From Paenibacillus arenosi (lineage in GTDB: Bacteria; Bacillota; Bacilli; Paenibacillales; Paenibacillaceae), in NCBI RefSeq assembly GCF_014841135.1, contig NZ_JACYTN010000012.1:57223-121222 (forward strand): 64,000 nt of DNA, given 5' to 3'. The position numbers were made by a program, and so were the translations under genes. Shown here piece after piece: positions 46,890-56,269 of the stretch (position 1 is the first letter of the stretch; each line of letters opens with the position of its first letter). Below the pieces are notes generated by a model. The model was not told where the DNA came from, made no database searches, and was given only the letters and a program-made list of their open reading frames with translations.

Positions 46890-47161
46890 TCAGGATTGTG
46901 AAATAGACACGCCCTGACAGTGATGAATACCTTTACCAAAGGCCAGATGCTCGTTTTCTTTTCTGGTACTATCAAAGCTTCCAGGATCGGAAAACAGTTT
47001 GGAATCAAGGTGCGCAGTTGCAAGTGAGAATAGAACCATTTCTCCTTTATGGAGGTTCTTCTCATGCATCGTTAAGTCTTCACTTGCAAAACGCCTGTGG
47101 ATCATAATGGGCCCGTATAGCGAAGCAGCTCTTCGATAGCATTAGGTAGCATTGCTTCCAT
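46890..47161 (-). pseudogene. Cytochrome P450 fragment
   Basis: RFASEDLTMHEKNLHKGE, LDSKLFSDPGSFDSTR and the heme loop FGKGIHHCQG match the C-terminal quarter of bacterial P450s. A one-base loss near 47104 separates this from NAIEELLRYTGP (the I/K-helix part). After CQG the family continues at least 40 residues, but here it stops after eight. No N-terminus. Inactive relic. Confidence 0.85.
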
Positions 47162-47201
47162 AAAAAAATACAGCCACTCATTATTGATTGAGTGACTGTA
47201 C
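47161..47201 (-). terminator. Terminator of the lactonase-like gene
   Basis: TACAGTCACTCA / TGAGTGGCTGTA and a minus-strand U7 tract at 47162-47168. Confidence 0.83.
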
Positions 47202-47276
47202 CCTCTAAAAACGACCTCTTCTACAAGATTGAATACGAATAGATCCATACATAAATCAAACTATAGCTGTCCGAAG

Positions 47277-48035
47277 TTAATAAAATATGGGATATACCTG
47301 CTGTACGGCTCCTTGGTCAATATCATGACCAAAGAAAATGATGCTCGGCTGTATCCCCTCCATTTTCTGTTTGATTCGCTCAATAGATTGCCTCGCCTGC
47401 CTATAATCGTACGTAAAAAATGGGGCCCCTTCTTCATAATTGCTTCGCGTATACGCCATATCTACAGTTAATAAAATAGGACCTGTTTTCTTTGTTGTCA
47501 CAAGCACGGATTGATGCCCAGGTGAATGTCCAGGCGTAGACAAAAGCTGTAATCCTGGAAACGGTTCAGTATCACCTTCCACAATGGTATAGTTCAGATT
47601 CGGCAGCAAGCATTCTGGAGGCGCATAAGCAGAGATCCCCTGTTTAACTATTTCCCATTCCTTCTGTTGAATATAAATCGGGGTATCAGGAAAATAAGGG
47701 TTACCTCCAGCATGATCCATGTGAAGATGCGAATTGATCACTGCGATCATATCACTTGGTGAGTAGCCTACCTTTTTTAGCACAGAGACAATATGATCAT
47801 CACGCTCCATCAGCGGAATGATTCGCCCTTCGTAGGGAGTACCCTTAAAATAATCAGGGTTGTTAATAAAGGATTCCGGCATTCCCGTGTCAAGTAGGAT
47901 CGGACCGTCCTCAGTGACCAGTAAAAAAACCCAAATTGGGATGGTCACCATCTGACCAGGCGGTACATTTAGATTAAGTGCGGAATAATCCGAGGAGAGT
48001 TTACCCGCTGGAAGCCAATACAATTTTTCGATCAT
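47277..48035 (-). CDS. MBL-fold hydrolase, N-acyl homoserine lactonase (AiiA) family
   Basis: 252 residues, the AHL-lactonase size. INSHLHMDHAGGN supplies the HxHxDH dinuclear zinc site; later ligands are in TPGHSPGHQ and the C-terminal IIFFGHD. LDTGMPES aligns with the AiiA LDTGM loop. AiiA-type enzymes open the lactone ring of quorum signals of Gram-negative bacteria; other lactones are possible. A terminator follows. Monocistronic, 27 bp beyond the stop of a secreted protein gene. Confidence 0.85.
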   Translation of the reverse strand: MIEKLYWLPAGKLSSDYSALNLNVPPGQMVTIPIWVFLLVTEDGPILLDTGMPESFINNPDYFKGTPYEGRIIPLMERDDHIVSVLKKVGYSPSDMIAVINSHLHMDHAGGNPYFPDTPIYIQQKEWEIVKQGISAYAPPECLLPNLNYTIVEGDTEPFPGLQLLSTPGHSPGHQSVLVTTKKTGPILLTVDMAYTRSNYEEGAPFFTYDYRQARQSIERIKQKMEGIQPSIIFFGHDIDQGAVQQVYPIFY

Positions 48036-48063
48036 TACAAATCACCTCATAAATGCCGTAAAT

Positions 48064-49062
48064 TTATTGAATGAATTGGGAAGCGTTGAAATCATTGAAA
48101 TAGTGCACACCGTCATGCAAGAGGTCTGTCGATGTCTTTTTTCGATTCGTATTAAACCAGAGCTTATCACCATGGGCGACTCCGACACCTTCAATTTCAA
48201 ATAATTCTGGATACGTAGAGGAAGTAATACGGAATGACAGATTATTATCTGCTTGAATGGTACCCGAAGCACTTGATACATTACGATATACAAGTACAAT
48301 GCTGACATTTTTATAGGTCATCGGTACAAAGATTGTATCTTTATAAAGACCGAATCCTTGGAATACATAGGATCCGATGTTTGATACCGGGCTGCCGTTA
48401 ACGAGTGCATTTTGTGTATTTATACTAAAGGCAGATGATAGATTAATCGTCCCACTGTTGGCAGTTAGCGGAATAGTTCCTTTGTAAAAATTATGTCCTG
48501 TTTTGAAAAGAAAAGTAATGTTATTGGCATCTTTGCTGAGGATTTTCACACCTGACATTGCCTTGTCCGTACCATTTAGTTTGATCGTATAGTTACCAAC
48601 TTGGTAATACGTCGAACCTACATACTTCAGTTTTACAAGACTCATATTGCCAGCTTTCATCGTGATGATAAACATATACAGTTCACCGTTGATTGTGCTA
48701 AGTACCATATCGTTGGCATGGTGTAGGTTGGTCGTGTAGGTCGTTCCAGTGTCACCGTTTGTCATAAGATTCGTCGCACCTGTGGTCATATTCGTACGGT
48801 AAATGACCTGCTTGGCATTGCCATTGGCAACTTTAACGGTATAGGCATAGGTAGAACCTACGGCAAATGCCTGTGCGGAATTCCCACCGTTCGCATTTTC
48901 AAGCGTTGCGACAGTCGTATAGGTGTTGAAATAAGCGGCACTTGCTGTGATTGGGAGTAGCATCGTGGATATGAGAAGAAAGACTACAAATAGGTTCAAA
49001 CCTTTCTTGGGCCTAACGGTCATGTTCATTGTACCTATTCTTTTGGGAAATATACTTTTCAT
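48064..49062 (-). CDS. Secreted hypothetical protein, beta-propeller-like
   Basis: 332 residues. Signal peptide at residues 20-42 (LFVVFLLISTMLLPITASA). The mature part is rich in Gly, Asn, Thr and Tyr with recurring hydrophobic strands (AFAVGSTYAYTVKVANGNAKQVIYR; MVLSTINGELYMFIITM), suggesting a beta-propeller or beta-barrel. No family recognised. RBS TTGGAGG eight bases before ATG. Confidence 0.7.
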   Translation of the reverse strand: MKSIFPKRIGTMNMTVRPKKGLNLFVVFLLISTMLLPITASAAYFNTYTTVATLENANGGNSAQAFAVGSTYAYTVKVANGNAKQVIYRTNMTTGATNLMTNGDTGTTYTTNLHHANDMVLSTINGELYMFIITMKAGNMSLVKLKYVGSTYYQVGNYTIKLNGTDKAMSGVKILSKDANNITFLFKTGHNFYKGTIPLTANSGTINLSSAFSINTQNALVNGSPVSNIGSYVFQGFGLYKDTIFVPMTYKNVSIVLVYRNVSSASGTIQADNNLSFRITSSTYPELFEIEGVGVAHGDKLWFNTNRKKTSTDLLHDGVHYFNDFNASQFIQ

Positions 49063-49392
49063 ACATCATACCTCCAAATCTTTTTTTGTTCATCAAATAG
49101 ATAGAAAAGGTCTTCACACAATCTGCCAGCATAACGCAGACATGCAAACAGGGCTTCATTATTTTCGGATGTTCTGAATGCTTCTTGTAAATGAAATAAA
49201 GTAAAATAACAAAATTAAGAAGTCTGGTGAGTAACCGCTTTCACCTCTTTTCGTGGATGATATGTGGGAGTTGTGGTAAATCGTTCATCGGGGAAATCGT
49301 AGACTTATTTCGTGACATTAATATACCCGCAACCCTATGAAAAGTCCAGCAATTTCTGGATATAAAAAATAGCTAACGCAGCTTACTCAAAA

Positions 49393-49423
49393 TAAAAAAA
49401 GCCCGCCTAAACGGACTTTTTCT
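49393..49423. terminator. Terminator after the second M56 gene
   Basis: AAAAAAAG, CCG/CGG core, CTTTTT: a short stem with A and T tracts. Confidence 0.65.
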
Positions 49424-49437
49424 TAATTTCAAATAAA

Positions 49438-51318
49438 TTAATTTCTACCAATCATTGTTTCTGACAATATAATCAATTCTTCCTTCGTCAAAGGATTATC
49501 CGCATTCGTAACGATTCTGTATGACTTATCCTTGCCATACCAAGTAAGCTCGTTTTCTTGTGGTTTTTTATTTGTTGCATCTTTTTTAGCTTGGTAATAT
49601 TTATAATCTTTCTGCTTTTCCTTATGTTTTGAATCTATTTCGTAAAAATTAAAAATCACATAGTTGTCCCCATTTATAAACTTGATCAACGAACCTTCCA
49701 TTGTGTTCCATGTGTATTTTTTTGAGTGTACTGCTTTGCCATTCTTTGCTGCTTCCTCTCTCAAATCTTTCTTGAATTTTGGATCTAAATTGGCCATAAT
49801 TTGTCCTTCGACAAAAGTATATTCTTCTGGCAGTGTTGTTGGACGTTGTAGAAACTCCCCTTTTAACGTATCAGCCTTTTGCATATACGACTCGTACGTG
49901 TGGAACCAATTCTCAACGGGTCCGTACCAAATCACTTCTGGGCCTTTACTATTTGTCTTTTTGTTATTTATGTACACGCCATAAATATCATCTGGATTTT
50001 TTTCTTGTAGTTGATAGAGTCGATAAAATTCGTCAATTGTAATTTTCGCCTCTCCTTTATACAACTTATCAAATTCTTTTCTACTTAATCTTTTGTTTTC
50101 TTTCTTGGAAACTGAATCAGACGTAATAACTGTTGTTTTCTGATCCATCTGAGCCACCGCCACGGCCGATTGTTTAATCGAGCTTGCACTTGGCTTTGCA
50201 TCAACCAATGAAACACTGCTTAGTGCTAGTATTGTTGATATTCCTAAAATGGATAAGCTGTAGGATTTTTTATGGAAATGTTTAATCATGAGTAATCTCC
50301 TTTTCATTTGTTCATGCGTGGAAGACATCCCTGCAAGACCTGGCTGCTGCCTATTGCCTGCAAAATGCTCCAGCACGTGGATAATCGTTTGCCCATATAT
50401 ATGGTTTTGCTGCGGCTTCAAGCGATCCAAGACGTATGCATCGCAAGCCATCTCCTGATCCTGTCTTGCTTTGAATAGAGCAAGCCAAATGAACGGGTTA
50501 AACCAATGAAAAATTAGAATGATGTGCAATATCCAATTCACAGCTACATCCTGGCGCCGAATATGAGCACATTCATGTGCCAGTATGTACTGCAATTGCT
50601 CTTGCCTCAACGTGACGAGCAATTGGGGCGAAATAACCACCACTGGTTTATAAAACCCAACTACAGCGGGTCCAGGTATGCGTTCGGAAGCTACAAACTG
50701 TACCTTTTTCGTAACGCCAATAAGATTCTTCGTCTCTTGAAATAATGCTAATAACTGTGGCGTTTCAATAGTACGACCTGCGCGTAAAGCTTGCTTTAAA
50801 CGAGTCTGCTCATATCCCGTTTTCGCAGCCAATAATACAACGCCTGAGAGCCAAATGAGCAATAAAATTGTTACAACGCTAGTCTTCCATCGTAGTGAAC
50901 TTTCATTTGCCAAGGCTGAAGCAGGACGTTGGTCAATGAGTGAAGATGTTTGGTCTAGTGATTTGCTGTTTTCTGGACTGCTGAATAGTGACTCCTCTAC
51001 AGCTATTTCACCCTTCCCAGCCGACTGCATCCACGCTCCTGACGATAGTAACGGAGCTTGATTTTGTTGCTGAATGCCAAGCGTGACGAGCTTTTCAGGC
51101 AAAATGTTATAAATGCTTAATGAAGATTCGGGAGTCCAAGGAAGCAGCAATCGTAATGCTACTGGCAGCCAAAGTAGATACATCCATCTCGCCTCAAGCT
51201 TCTTTTTCAAGAAAAATTGTAAAAACAAGACAAGTACGACCAGAATACTGGCCATAAATGATCCACGAATTACCCAATCAAAAATCTGTAGTACGCTTGC
51301 ATACAAGGAAGCCATCAT
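49438..51318 (-). CDS. Second M56 (BlaR1-type) membrane metallopeptidase receptor
   Basis: 626 residues, paralogous to the receptor at 33874. Membrane part with HECAHIRRQDVAVNW (zinc site), last membrane span near 360, and an outer sensor domain (about 400-626; YGPVENWFHTYESYM, RPTTLPEEYTFVEG) without the SxxK site. The sensor diverges from its paralogue. Upstream, ATGA-coupled, is only a blaI remnant, yet two BlaI operators remain. A broken copy of this gene's sensor region lies at 22977. Confidence 0.83.
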   Translation of the reverse strand: MMASLYASVLQIFDWVIRGSFMASILVVLVLFLQFFLKKKLEARWMYLLWLPVALRLLLPWTPESSLSIYNILPEKLVTLGIQQQNQAPLLSSGAWMQSAGKGEIAVEESLFSSPENSKSLDQTSSLIDQRPASALANESSLRWKTSVVTILLLIWLSGVVLLAAKTGYEQTRLKQALRAGRTIETPQLLALFQETKNLIGVTKKVQFVASERIPGPAVVGFYKPVVVISPQLLVTLRQEQLQYILAHECAHIRRQDVAVNWILHIILIFHWFNPFIWLALFKARQDQEMACDAYVLDRLKPQQNHIYGQTIIHVLEHFAGNRQQPGLAGMSSTHEQMKRRLLMIKHFHKKSYSLSILGISTILALSSVSLVDAKPSASSIKQSAVAVAQMDQKTTVITSDSVSKKENKRLSRKEFDKLYKGEAKITIDEFYRLYQLQEKNPDDIYGVYINNKKTNSKGPEVIWYGPVENWFHTYESYMQKADTLKGEFLQRPTTLPEEYTFVEGQIMANLDPKFKKDLREEAAKNGKAVHSKKYTWNTMEGSLIKFINGDNYVIFNFYEIDSKHKEKQKDYKYYQAKKDATNKKPQENELTWYGKDKSYRIVTNADNPLTKEELIILSETMIGRN

Positions 51319-51461
51319 TCGCTCTCGCTCTTTTCTGGCTGCCTGTTACTGCCGTTGTTGTTGTCTTGCTCTACAACTACGCTGGGTGGGCAATCCGGAT
51401 TTGCCCTACACACTTGCCAATCTTCATGTTCTACTTCCGCAGTAAGTAGTGATTGTTTCAT
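51315..51461 (-). pseudogene. Residual blaI (48 codons)
   Basis: It follows GGAGGTTTC, as blaI at 36122 does. MKQSLLTAEVEHED and CRANPD resemble the N-terminal helix of BlaI, and DNNNGSNRQPEKSE resembles BlaI's last residues (DDNGSDKQQEKRDR); some 90 central codons, including the recognition helix, are missing. The stop overlaps the M56 start by ATGA. It may now serve only as a leader for coupled translation. Confidence 0.62.
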
Positions 51462-51488
51462 GCATGAAACCTCCAAAATCAAGATGAC

Positions 51489-51527
51489 ACTACACGTGTA
51501 GTTACAATTAAATACTACATCTGTAGT
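51489..51527. promoter_or_regulatory. BlaI-type operators before the second M56 gene
   Basis: ACTACACGTGTAGT (51489-51502) and ACTACATCTGTAGT (51514-51527), 25 bp apart. Confidence 0.86.
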
Positions 51528-51692
51528 TTGAAGATGTCAACCATGTTTTTTACATTATTTTCTTAACTATTTCCCAAAAACATTTTTGACCTCCATATAA
51601 ATATAAAAAAGGCACTTGCAACTGTCATCTGTTCAATTTTAGAGCAACAAAAAAACCACCGATTTTTCATCATCAGTGGTCTTCTTTATCAT

Positions 51693-51902
51693 TCAATTCG
51701 AGTTCTTTCTACTAAAATAGATGTCTTTCATGACACCTATACACGCATACGGGAGAAATAGAATGATAAAGAACACTGTAAAAATGTTAAACTCCATCAT
51801 TGTGTAAGGACTAAACCATTCCGTAAAAAACTTCGTACCAGCAAGGTCGTGAAATATACGGTCCAATAGTGATCCCTCATGTAGATTGAGCGGCCACGAT
51901 GC
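51693..51902 (-). pseudogene. Broken small membrane-protein gene
   Basis: An open frame without start encodes LLDRIFHDLAGTKFFTEW then a hydrophobic span (NIFTVFFIILFLPYACIGV). In another frame just upstream a hydrophobic segment ALFAGLFLSIV suggests a first span lost by frameshift. Family unknown. It sits in the gap between the second M56 unit and the CPBP gene; other parts of the gap show only a hairpin at 51652-51682 (CCACCGAT/ATCAGTGG). Confidence 0.45.
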
Positions 51903-51985
51903 TTAGAAAAAGTCCAGCAAAAAGCGCTAGTACTCGACTCTAAAGGCTGAACTAAATAATTAATTATGATCATATATTCATTAAT

Positions 51986-52870
51986 TTAGTTTGTAAGAGA
52001 AGCATCTCGCTTCATTTTCCTTTTCTGTACGAGATGCTTAACTCCTAATATAACGAGGGATGCAACACCGCCTCCCAAAATCACCACAGCAGGAATGATG
52101 ATTATAATCCCTGGTACGGATTCATGATAGGTCAGGATCGGTGAAGCTCCATACCCTTTTGCTACAACAAATCTCATAATTTCTAAATAGGCAATATGAA
52201 ATCCCATTGAAGCCCATATATTCCCGCTCCATAGACGAACCAGCTGCAAAACGAATCCAAAGCTTATTATCGTGATAACGTAACCCATATTAATGATGTT
52301 CCCCGGAGCCATTCCAACGAGTACTTGAAGCTGAGTTACGAAGATAGGAACAGAGACAAATAGTAACATTTGTAAGGGTACTGCGAGCCATGCCGTGAAT
52401 CGATGACGCAGCACATCATACAACAGTCCCCGCAAAGCTAGTTCCTCGGGGAAAGCTTCGTATAAGAAAGCGATGATGATATTTATGAACAGCGCAGCGA
52501 ACCACTGATCAGGTGCGTGCCATTGTACATTGGCTATTAATCCTTGTGCACTGAGTATAATGAAACCCACCGCAGTGAGCGCTATTGCAAAGAACATGCC
52601 TGTAAATAAGTGATACATATTTGTCCATGAATATTCCAGTACTTTAGGTTTAACTCCCGTTATTCGATAAACATATCGATACAAATATAAAATAGTTGGA
52701 ACAACAAGAGCAGTCATTACGATAGCTTGAACCCATTGTTGACCCATTCTGGGCAACCCAAACACTTGTTCAGCTACTTCAGCTGAACAAGTAGCGAGGA
52801 ACAATCCTAGTACTACGGTTGCCCACCCAGCAAACATGAATCTTATCCATTGCATGGTTTTCATTTTCAT
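51986..52870 (-). CDS. CPBP family intramembrane metalloprotease
   Basis: 294 residues, about eight membrane spans. EAFPEELALRGLLYDVLR is motif 1 (EExxxR type), and GFHIAYLEIMRF contributes the histidine of motif 2. CPBP proteins are ABI/CAAX-like proteases, some giving bacteriocin self-immunity. Monocistronic, next to an ABC transporter module that might deal with peptides; a link is speculative. Confidence 0.85.
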   Translation of the reverse strand: MKMKTMQWIRFMFAGWATVVLGLFLATCSAEVAEQVFGLPRMGQQWVQAIVMTALVVPTILYLYRYVYRITGVKPKVLEYSWTNMYHLFTGMFFAIALTAVGFIILSAQGLIANVQWHAPDQWFAALFINIIIAFLYEAFPEELALRGLLYDVLRHRFTAWLAVPLQMLLFVSVPIFVTQLQVLVGMAPGNIINMGYVITIISFGFVLQLVRLWSGNIWASMGFHIAYLEIMRFVVAKGYGASPILTYHESVPGIIIIIPAVVILGGGVASLVILGVKHLVQKRKMKRDASLTN

Positions 52871-52951
52871 ATGAAAAACTCTCCTTTGCTCATTAACTGT
52901 ACAGTTACCTTCATATTTATCTTTAGCCTTGCAACAGCATCTACTTCTATT

Positions 52952-53572
52952 TTATAAGTCCTTCTTCGTAAACAGATATACCGTTACATAACAAGATGCA
53001 ATAAACAATAATAAGGTGCTGAATAGGGTTCCATATACAAGTGGATAATTAATTCCATTTAGAGATGCCTTATGAATAGTCTGAGCTACTGGATCCGCCA
53101 TTATAAGAAAAATGAAAAAGAATATAACATTTAAAACAGGCGCTCCTTTCTCACTGAGCATGTAAAAGAACGGCAGGTAAATAGAAGTTAGAACAAGCAT
53201 AATGGCGATAGGGACCAAAATGTCTATCATGCTATAACCTACGGTGATGTACCCTGGAACGGCTATTTTTACAAACGAGTGAACTCCGTAAGAAGCAAGT
53301 ACGGCAACAAATATAGTAAGGAGAGATATCACATATTTGGCTTGCACAATATGCTTGCGACTGACAGGTAATGTAACTAGAAAAAGATGATTATGATTTT
53401 TAGTATCGTTAAGTGTAAGGCTGCTAATTGTGGCGAAGGCGGTAATGATACCGACAAGATGCATAGACATCTCTTTTTTCATAAAGAAGATACAAAATAT
53501 AGAAAAAATTAAGATACTCATACCTAAAGACATCTTTGCGGCTATGAAGTCTTTACGAAGCAGATTAAGCAT
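52952..53572 (-). CDS. ABC-2 type transporter permease
   Basis: 206 residues, six membrane spans, opening MLNLLRKDFIAAKMSLGMSI as in ABC-2 permeases next to BcrA-type ATPases. TLPVSRKHIVQAKYV is the cytoplasmic loop motif of this family. Last gene of the GntR-ATPase-permease operon; overlaps the ATPase by 8 bp. Likely exports or resists a peptide antibiotic; substrate unknown. Confidence 0.85.
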   Translation of the reverse strand: MLNLLRKDFIAAKMSLGMSILIFSIFCIFFMKKEMSMHLVGIITAFATISSLTLNDTKNHNHLFLVTLPVSRKHIVQAKYVISLLTIFVAVLASYGVHSFVKIAVPGYITVGYSMIDILVPIAIMLVLTSIYLPFFYMLSEKGAPVLNVIFFFIFLIMADPVAQTIHKASLNGINYPLVYGTLFSTLLLFIASCYVTVYLFTKKDL

Positions 53573-54431
53573 GAGCGCGGCCTCCCTTGGCGTTGTAGTA
53601 GATAATGTCTTCTAAGGATGCTTTCTCAAATACAGCGTAATTGCCAAATAATTGTTCGGCCTCATGCCTATTCTCCACTAACCCCTCAAACCCAAAAGCA
53701 GTCTCACGCACCCCCGTAAACTTCTTTCGAATGTCCGAATCAAGCAGTTGCCTATCTCCTTTCACAATTGCGTACCTATCAAGAACTTCATCTTTCGCTT
53801 CACTAAATACAAGCTGACCACGGTTAACGAAACTAATATAATCAGCAATACGATCCAAATCGGTTGTAATATGGGTTGAGAAAATAATTGTATTTCGCTC
53901 GTCCTGCATCATCTCCGCAAGCAGATCAAGCAATTCCCTTCTAAACACAGGATCAAGCCCAGAGGTGGGCTCATCCATAATGAGCAGCTCCGCCTCATGA
54001 GATAGAGCAACGGCAAGAGCAAACTTAATCTTCATCCCTTTGGACAATTGTCCAATCTTCTTCTTGGGCGACAACTCGAATTGTTCCAAATAACTGTTAA
54101 ACTTTTGTTCATTCCATTTCTTATAGAACGGAGCGATTATACGCTTCATATCACGAATCGAAACATCTTCATAATAAAAACAATCATCCGACACAATACC
54201 GACCCGCTGCTTAATATCTATCTCCTGCCTAGGCATATCACACCCAAGTATTTTGATACTGCCGGTATCAGGGCGAACCATTCCAAGCATCATCTTGATC
54301 AAGGTACTCTTACCTACACCATTCGGACCAATAAGCCCGGTAATATACCCTCGCTTCACATCCAAAGATACATTATTAACCGTAAATTGAGGGTATATTT
54401 TCGTTAGATTACGTAGTTCGATTGCATTCAT
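53565..54431 (-). CDS. ABC transporter ATPase (BcrA/YtrB-like)
   Basis: 288 residues. Walker A GPNGVGKST, signature QLSKGMKIKFALAVALS, Walker B LLIMDEPTSGLDPVF, H-loop FSTHI. The signature has LSKG in place of LSGG, usual for the YtrB/BcrA branch. Its start overlaps the GntR gene's stop. It works with the permease beside it. Confidence 0.9.
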   Translation of the reverse strand: MNAIELRNLTKIYPQFTVNNVSLDVKRGYITGLIGPNGVGKSTLIKMMLGMVRPDTGSIKILGCDMPRQEIDIKQRVGIVSDDCFYYEDVSIRDMKRIIAPFYKKWNEQKFNSYLEQFELSPKKKIGQLSKGMKIKFALAVALSHEAELLIMDEPTSGLDPVFRRELLDLLAEMMQDERNTIIFSTHITTDLDRIADYISFVNRGQLVFSEAKDEVLDRYAIVKGDRQLLDSDIRKKFTGVRETAFGFEGLVENRHEAEQLFGNYAVFEKASLEDIIYYNAKGGRAHA

Positions 54432-54811
54432 GATGTCTGATCCTCCTCAAACAATAGTGTCAGATGCTCCATTACATCTTGCTGACTCATGCTTAATTCT
54501 TTGCTGTCTTGGATGACTTCCAATAGCTTCTCTTCTAGTCGTTTCATCCGCTGCTCCCGAATAAAGTCTTTGTTGGCTCCTGATACGAAACAACCTTTTC
54601 CTACCACGGAATCGATAAGCTGCTCTTTCTCCAACTCTTCATAGGCACGCTTCGTTGTAATCACACTTACTTGCAAATCTTTAGCCAACTGTCTAATCGA
54701 CGGAAGGCTATCACCGGCTTGCAATTCACCACTTAAAATACTTTGTCTGATCTGGTTCAAAATTTGCATGTAAATCGGATCGCCTGATGCATTTGAAATA
54801 ATAATGTTCAT
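54428..54811 (-). CDS. GntR family regulator (YtrA-like)
   Basis: 127 residues. A winged helix with SLPSIRQLAKDLQVSVITTKRAYEEL and a short tail, the YtrA layout. YtrA-type proteins repress their own ABC operon until a cell-wall-active antibiotic is present. A direct repeat TATATACAC (54850-54858 and 54861-54869) upstream is a candidate binding site. Confidence 0.87.
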   Translation of the reverse strand: MNIIISNASGDPIYMQILNQIRQSILSGELQAGDSLPSIRQLAKDLQVSVITTKRAYEELEKEQLIDSVVGKGCFVSGANKDFIREQRMKRLEEKLLEVIQDSKELSMSQQDVMEHLTLLFEEDQTS

Positions 54812-54848
54812 GTTCTACCACCTGGTTTAAGTTAATCGATAAACTACC

Positions 54849-54869
54849 GTATATACACAATATATACAC
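54849..54869. promoter_or_regulatory. Candidate GntR operator
   Basis: Two TATATACAC copies spaced 11 bp in the 5' region of the GntR-ABC operon. No dyad of the classical YtrA form is seen, so confidence is low. Confidence 0.35.
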
Positions 54870-54971
54870 TATTCACTTATACGTCAACATATGAATGGAT
54901 GTACAAATAAAATTTAAGTATTGCGCCTAATGTTCTATCCTCAATTGAAAATATCAACTCGATTCGTGCAC

Positions 54972-55003
54972 AATGAAAAAAACCGCCTAACGGCGGCTTT
55001 TAG
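54972..55003. terminator. Terminator
   Basis: AAAACCGCC / GGCGGCTTTT hairpin between the GntR operon promoter region and the end of the PI-PLC-like gene. Confidence 0.8.
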
Positions 55004-55033
55004 AGGAGATATTCTGATTCGTTCAAGAGACAG

Positions 55034-56269
55034 TTAGACTGAAAATTTATTAGTCGCAATGATTCTCTCCACTAAGCTTGGGATCGGCTTGTTCGGGAAA
55101 TCCATAATTATCGTACCTAATCTCTTCGTCGTTATATGATCCAAGTAACTGTACATATGGGAATTAAGACCTTCTATACCAAGGCTACCTTCTGCAACCG
55201 TATAAGGATAGGCACCAGCGGATGTACCAGATGTAAAATTGAGATACCAATCTGTTTGTGCTCCATCTACAGCACGATCCAAAAGTGATTTGACATGGTC
55301 CCACTTGTTACCGATATTAAATACGGTTGGTACTTTGTATTCATCTTGAATCCGAAGGACAGCATAAGAGCTCTCAATCGAGAACGTTGCATCATCTTTC
55401 CATGCCGTTGCGTCTATACCTAGTGAAAGATTGGACTTAAAACGGCGAAGCAGAACAATTTTCCCCCGTACCTCATCCAATGTTGGGATGGTTTCACCTA
55501 AATACCACATTGATTCATTGCCTTCCAGATACCATCGGAACGTATCTTCAAAGCTTCTCGTGTCATCCGCATCGTCGTATTCATGTTTGACTGACATAAT
55601 AATCGTCTCTCGTGGATGATCTTCTAAAAATTTCAGACATACATCTCTGACTCCTCCGCCGAACATTAAATGCTGGAACATAATACCGTGGTGAATCGCA
55701 AATCGATTCTCAATATGGCGACATCGTATATCTATGAATCGAATACCAGATTCCAGCTGCTCTTGAAGCGTCTGCGTCTGACAAATGGCCAAGTCTCCAC
55801 CATATAAGGCGCAAGTATCATGCGTGCCAGGGAGATTAAGCTCGGACAACTTTGAATTTCCCGCAATTTTGTCCATCCAGTCGCTAGTTGGCATGCGAAG
55901 TGATATCGTAATCTTGTTCCAGTTATCTCCGGAAACTTGCGTCGCAATGTATTTGCCTGCGTTTTCACCATGTAGTGTAATTTTTCGCTTATGATCATGG
56001 CGAGCATCGTATTGATCATTTCGATATGAAATGGTATCGCCATTTTGAAATTGCATATGAAGGGTATACCAAGCTGAACTTGCCCAATAGTTAAGTTCTT
56101 CACGTTCTTCACGGCTGTTGTAGGCCGTAAGACTTACATTTTGAAAATTATGATCAGGCCGTGAGCCCCCATCCCAGTCATAATTATCGGTGTCCGTCAC
56201 CCAAATTCGTACCATTTGTAACGGAGTATTATTGGTTAATTTCAAGTCCGTGCGAATAGATGCCATCAT
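55034..56269 (-). CDS. Phosphatidylinositol-specific phospholipase C-like enzyme with N-terminal domain
   Basis: 411 residues. A PI-PLC X domain (about 135-400): NLPGTHDTC supplies the first catalytic His, FAIHHG the second, with RFIDIRCR and TIIMSVKHEYD contributing Arg/Asp/Lys. The first ~130 residues are a beta-rich domain of unknown type (TPLQMVRIWVTDTDNYDWDGG). No signal peptide is visible, unlike the secreted Bacillus PI-PLC. The enzyme would cleave PI or GPI anchors if released. Single gene. Confidence 0.85.
   Translation of the reverse strand: MMASIRTDLKLTNNTPLQMVRIWVTDTDNYDWDGGSRPDHNFQNVSLTAYNSREEREELNYWASSAWYTLHMQFQNGDTISYRNDQYDARHDHKRKITLHGENAGKYIATQVSGDNWNKITISLRMPTSDWMDKIAGNSKLSELNLPGTHDTCALYGGDLAICQTQTLQEQLESGIRFIDIRCRHIENRFAIHHGIMFQHLMFGGGVRDVCLKFLEDHPRETIIMSVKHEYDDADDTRSFEDTFRWYLEGNESMWYLGETIPTLDEVRGKIVLLRRFKSNLSLGIDATAWKDDATFSIESSYAVLRIQDEYKVPTVFNIGNKWDHVKSLLDRAVDGAQTDWYLNFTSGTSAGAYPYTVAEGSLGIEGLNSHMYSYLDHITTKRLGTIIMDFPNKPIPSLVERIIATNKFSV

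Noticed and set aside
46877..47065. Separate small coding frame ending near DctR
   Set aside because: It overlaps the P450 relic in another frame and has no homology.
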